DNA from: Parietaria judaica
Lineage: Eukaryota > Streptophyta > Magnoliopsida > Rosales > Urticaceae
Length of the DNA: 64,000 nt
Direction of reading: 5' to 3'
NCBI GenBank assembly: GCA_954871525.1
Contig: OX940870.1
Location: 32,788,555-32,852,554, forward strand
In this document: positions 60,151 to 64,000 of the stretch, in pieces
Numbering within the stretch: the first letter of the stretch is position 1
Layout of the letters: the number at the start of each line of letters is the position of its first letter
Position numbers and translations under genes: made by a program
The notes under the pieces: model-generated
What the model was told of the DNA's origin: nothing
Databases searched by the model: none
What the model saw: the letters and a program-made list of their open reading frames with translations, nothing else

Positions 60151-61139
60151 GGGTAAATTGCGACTAATGTACTCAATGTTTGATCTTTTGCGAATTATGT
60201 ACCTAATGTTTATTTTTGGTGGCTAATGTACCCAATGTTTGATCTGTTAGATATTTTCGTGTTTTCCGTGAGTTGACCGCTAGAGAGTTACCATCCTCTA
60301 CATGTACACTTTTCGTATTTTTGACATAACTCACTCATTTTTTGTCCAAATTTTATGCACGACCTATGGTTAGAAATATAAGAGATAGATCTGCAACTTT
60401 GTTGTTTTAAAATTTGTAAAATAAGTTTTAGAAAAATACGAAATTTCAAATACAACGTAAAATTAGACGTTAGTTTAATACAAAATATTTGTTTCGAGCA
60501 AATTTTAATATATTTAATGACTTTATATGGTGAAACGTAAAACTAAAAATTTGTAGATAAATATTTTATCTTGCTAACGGGTGTTTATTTATAAATTTTG
60601 AATAAAAAACGAGTGAGTTATGCCAAAAATATGAAATATGTGATGTGAAATAATCTTTCATATTTTTGGCATAACTTACTCATCTTTTGTCCAAAATTTA
60701 TATATAAACATCCGCTAGAAAGATAAAATAGTTATCTACAACTTATTAGTTTTACGTTTCATCATAAAAGTCATTAAGTATGGTAAAATTTTATCGAAAC
60801 AAATATTTTGCATTAAACTTATGTCTAATTTTACGTTGTATTTGAAATTTCGTATTCTTATAAAACTTATTTTACAAAAAGTAAAACATAAAAGTTGTAG
60901 ATCTATCTCTTGTCTTTCCAACCATAGGTCATGCATAAAATTTGGACAAAAATGAGTGAGTTATGTCAAAAATACAAAAAGTGTGCTTATATAGGAGAAT
61001 AACTCTCTAACGGTCAACTAACGGAAAACACGAAAATATCTAACAGATCAAACATTGAGTACATTAGCCACCAAAAATAAACATTGGGTACATAATTCGC
61101 AAAAGATCAAACATTGGGTACATTAGCCGCAGTTTACCC
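60151..61139. mobile_element. Mutator-like foldback element (989 bp), sister of 57853
   Basis: The ends are GGGTAAATTGCGACTAATGTAC and, inverted, GGGTAAACTGCGGCTAATGTAC, with 9-bp TAATTTATT duplications. It has the same four-module inverted layout as the 924-bp element 1.4 kb away, with many base differences, so it is a separate insertion rather than a recent duplication. The broken copy at 17324-17715 belongs to the same family. Confidence 0.9.
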
Positions 61140-61148
61140 TAATTTATT

Positions 61149-62412
61149 TGAAGATTTTGTTGTCAATTTATTGTAAAACAAGATTAATATATGAAATTAC
61201 AATATTATCGTGAAACAATTGTCGAGTCTAGTTATTAAAAAACGGTTAAGATTAATCTCCATAAAAAAAAAATTCAGAGAAAAATAGTATAATCAACAAA
61301 CATATCATACAAAGAATTCAAAATATAAAAGACACACAAGTCATGATTTATCATTAAATAACGCATAGGAGGTAACGTGAACTTTTTAAAGTATAGGGGC
61401 TAAATTAGACAAACATGCAAAGTTGAGGGGGATTAGTCTCCAATTAGTTGTAATAATCTTATTATACGTAGTTGTATTGTACTTGCATGGAATGGGTCGA
61501 GTGTGACCGAGCGAACGAACGACAGAGCTGGAGAAACGACAAATAACGGTCGAGACAAAACTATCCCCATCTCAGAGATTTCAGCTGCTGACGTGGCGGC
61601 CAATGTTACGGAATTGGCTTGCCAACGAACAAACCCAAACAGAAAAAGGAAAAGAAAAGAAAAGAAAAGAGCCTCTCTCTCTCTCTTCTCTCTTTGCGCA
61701 GCGCCAGATAGAGGTGCGCACGTTAGCGAGCCTCGAATTCCCACAGCTTCTCTCTCTGTTCGCATGTTCGTCGTCGCCGATTGGGGAGATTCCGAACAAG
61801 CGTCGCCATTGTTTGAATCGTCCGAGGACGAGAGCCTCTCGAAAAGTGTTCTCGCTCTGCGTGCTCGTAGTCTGAGATTCTTGATTTGCAGCCGAACGAC
61901 CTAAGATTCGACGAAAATGGCGGAAATCCGGCGAGTTCACGAGCCTCCGTCGCAATGCAGGTGAATTCCGTCGCCGTTTCCGTGATTCGCCGTCGCTTAG
62001 GTGCTTCGCGTCGCGCGCGCTCGGAAATCGAGGAGCTCCGGGGGAATTCGAGCCCGCGATCGAGCTCTAGGGTTTTGAATTGGTTTCCGGTTCGATTTCG
62101 GAGCTCGACTCGAGAGACCTCTTCGTCGTGGCTTCCGGTTTCGCCGCACTTGTAGGAGAGGTTTCTTGAGCTGCGACGTTGGAATTCGCGAGAGATTTGC
62201 GGTGTAATTCTGGATTCTGTACTCTGTGTTCACGATTTTCAGCTCTGGAGTTGAGTAAAGTCTGTCTCTTTCTTCTTCCTTGACGTATGATATTGATCTC
62301 AATGGGGAAAAGTTGGGCATTGGCTTATGGTGTTGGCTATTTTCTGGGGTATCGCTGTTCAAATCTGCACTTGGTTATGTCCTCCACGGAATTGCTTGAT
62401 ATAGCAACTTGA
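61149..62412 (+). promoter_or_regulatory. Promoter and long leader of the PH-RCC1-FYVE gene
   Basis: 61149-61430 is AT-rich. From about 61490 the sequence is GC-rich with CT runs, as in a transcribed leader. A possible leader intron runs from ATGCAG|GTGAAT (61953) to TTTTCAG (62242). Upstream ATGs, such as one at 61917 (MAEIRRVHEPP..), start short frames that are not in phase with the main gene. The main ATG at 62413 has a TGA directly before it in frame, so it cannot be extended upstream on unspliced RNA. Confidence 0.5.
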
Positions 62413-64000
62413 ATGGCTGATTCTCAGAGAGCTGGTATCGCCGAGAGGGATATAGAGCAGGTTTCTTTTTCATGCTTTTCTTTGCATCCATTAAAGCTTG
62501 TTCACTTAGTTTGGGTACTATGATTACAATGCTTATATATGGTGATATTCAAATCATGCTGACTTAATTTTGCAATCTGAACTTTCCTTGTTTGAGTGTA
62601 TTTAATGCATGGCTAGCTAGTGATTGTTGTTCATGTTTATTCTAATGGCAGGCAATCACAGCTCTTAAGAAAGGAGCATGTTTACTAAAGTACGGTCGTC
62701 GAGGGAAGCCGAAATTTTGCCCGTTCCATCTTACCAACGTAAGTCGTTTTGCACGTTTCCTTTGAAATTCTATAAAGTTTCAGCGTTACTTCAGAGCGCT
62801 AAGACTTTTCCGATTAAAGATTGTGTTGGATACAGATAGATTCAATGTAGGAAAATCTACTTAAGCTCTTTCCTTATAGGAGAGGCATTACAAAGTTACT
62901 TGCTTCCCTGGTTTCTCATGTGAAAATTGAATATTAATGTTCCGCCGCAGTGTAATAAAATCAAGTAAACATTATTATGCTGGTGCAGTTCCATATTATG
63001 TCTAAAAACAAGCTTGAAAACAGCTCGTTCATTTGCTCATTTCCATGATGTATTCATATATTGCCCATTGCTAATGCTACAGTTCGGAAGTTTCACTTTC
63101 CATATTATGTAGAATCAATTTCTTTATTTCTTTCTTTTTTCAGGATGAATCACAATTAATTTGGTACTCTGGCAAAGAAGAGAAACATATCAACTTAAGT
63201 CATGTTTCGAAAATTATTCCTGGGCAACGTACTGTAAGTTCGAACGGCTAACTTTATCGTTTTGCTGATTTGTACAACCTGAAATTGTGCAACTTGATTT
63301 TCACTTAACCTTCAAAATCTTTTACAATTCTCGACGCCTCTTACCCGCAATCATTTCTAAAGTGTCTTTCACTAAAAAATATTTATTAGCAATTTATTAT
63401 TTCTTTGGCTATTTAAGTTCATTAGTAGTAATACCATGACTGTGTCTCTTCAGGCAATTTTTCAAAGGTATCCTCGCCCTGAAAAAGAGTATCAATCATT
63501 TTCACTCATATGGAGCGATGGGTCCTTGAATGTGGTGAGTGGTTTTTTTTTTAATCATAAAACTTGGTGCGATTTCTGCGAGAGTGACAACAAAAGAATA
63601 GAAGCAGACACTATAATCAATAATAACATATAAGAAGCATGTATTAAACAAAAAAGCCGGTAGAAAATAACCTAAATATTTCTATTAACCTATGAACAGA
63701 TATGTAAAGACAAGGAAGAAGCCGAAGTTTGGTTTGTTGGTCTCAATGCGTTGATCTCTCGGGACCACTACAGCAAGGAGAGAACCGATGGATCAGTTGA
63801 TTCTGCTAACAGTCGTACTCGAAGAAGTTCTCCATCAATAGCTCCATATGTACGTATCATCAATCTTCTTCTTCTTTCTTCGTTCTTTTATTTGAAATGA
63901 AGTTTTTCCATCTTTGTATTTCTCTCTTAGGATCCAGCAGATTCTGTGACAGCTCACTTCGAGAATGCCTCGCAAAGCAGAATTGGAAAGGCCGTCTCAG
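62413..64000 (+). CDS. PH-RCC1-FYVE domain protein (PRAF family), N-terminal part
   Basis: Six exons are visible, 62413-62460, 62652-62738, 63144-63233, 63454-63534, 63700-63849 and 63931 to the window edge. All complete ones are phase 0. The protein starts MADSQRAGIAERDIEQAITA, followed by an N-terminal PH domain: LKKGACLLKYGRRGKPKF, LIWYSGKEEKHINLSHVSKI, GQRTAIFQRYPRPEKEYQSF, KDKEEAEVWFVGLNALI. A Ser-rich linker comes next. These residues match plant PRAF proteins of about 1,000-1,100 residues, which continue with RCC1 repeats, a FYVE finger and a BRX domain (all outside this window). PRAFs bind phosphoinositides and act at membranes, possibly as exchange factors for small GTPases (family knowledge). 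Confidence 0.9.

Noticed and set aside
61503..62155. Open frames of 89-133 residues before the PRAF gene
   Set aside because: They fall in its GC-rich leader and show no domain. The in-frame stop before 62413 separates them from the main gene.

Overview
This window is nuclear DNA of a flowering plant, probably a eudicot. It has spliced genes with GT-AG introns, plant-only families (class I TCP, ROS3-type RRM protein, HVA22, PH-RCC1-FYVE), AT-rich intergenic DNA with many (TA)n runs, and dense layers of plant transposons. There are no bacterial-style operons, rRNA genes or CRISPR arrays.

Six host genes can be built exon by exon. On the + strand are an RH57/ROK1-type DEAD-box RNA helicase (8600-14881, broken by an insertion), CUL3 (27130-29953), a TCP14-like transcription factor (45444-46715), an HVA22a-like protein (55257-57404) and the start of a PH-RCC1-FYVE (PRAF) gene running off the right edge (62413-64000). 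On the - strand is a ROS3-like RRM protein (50938-53853). They are independent single genes and do not form a pathway.

The rest is mostly mobile DNA. 1-666: 5' end of a Ty3-type retroelement (gag, PBS, LTR) on the - strand. 700-6300: AT-rich DNA with two Helitron 3' termini and exon-like fragments. 9139-11215: a hAT-type element with a perfect 8-bp target duplication sitting inside a coding exon of RH57. It carries a Helitron terminus and a captured promoter plus first exon of the ribosome-biogenesis gene NOP53. 14860-17710: a diverged triplication of the RH57 3' end, plus a second short gag/PBS/LTR fragment fused to a broken foldback element. 19377-25373: a young LTR retrotransposon that encodes gag only (TR-GAG-like), nested in a decayed LINE. 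31444-32955 and 35941-36717: solo LTRs. 39730-40857, 57853-58776 and 60151-61139: three long foldback elements, each with perfect 9-bp target duplications and shared GGGTWAAYTSCGRC-like termini, which makes them Mutator-like.

The most interesting points are the gene-capturing hAT element that splits RH57, the set of palindromic Mutator-like elements, the gag-only retrotransposon, and a perfect class I TCP binding palindrome upstream of the TCP gene itself. All homology calls rest on recognising the sequence by eye; no database search was run.
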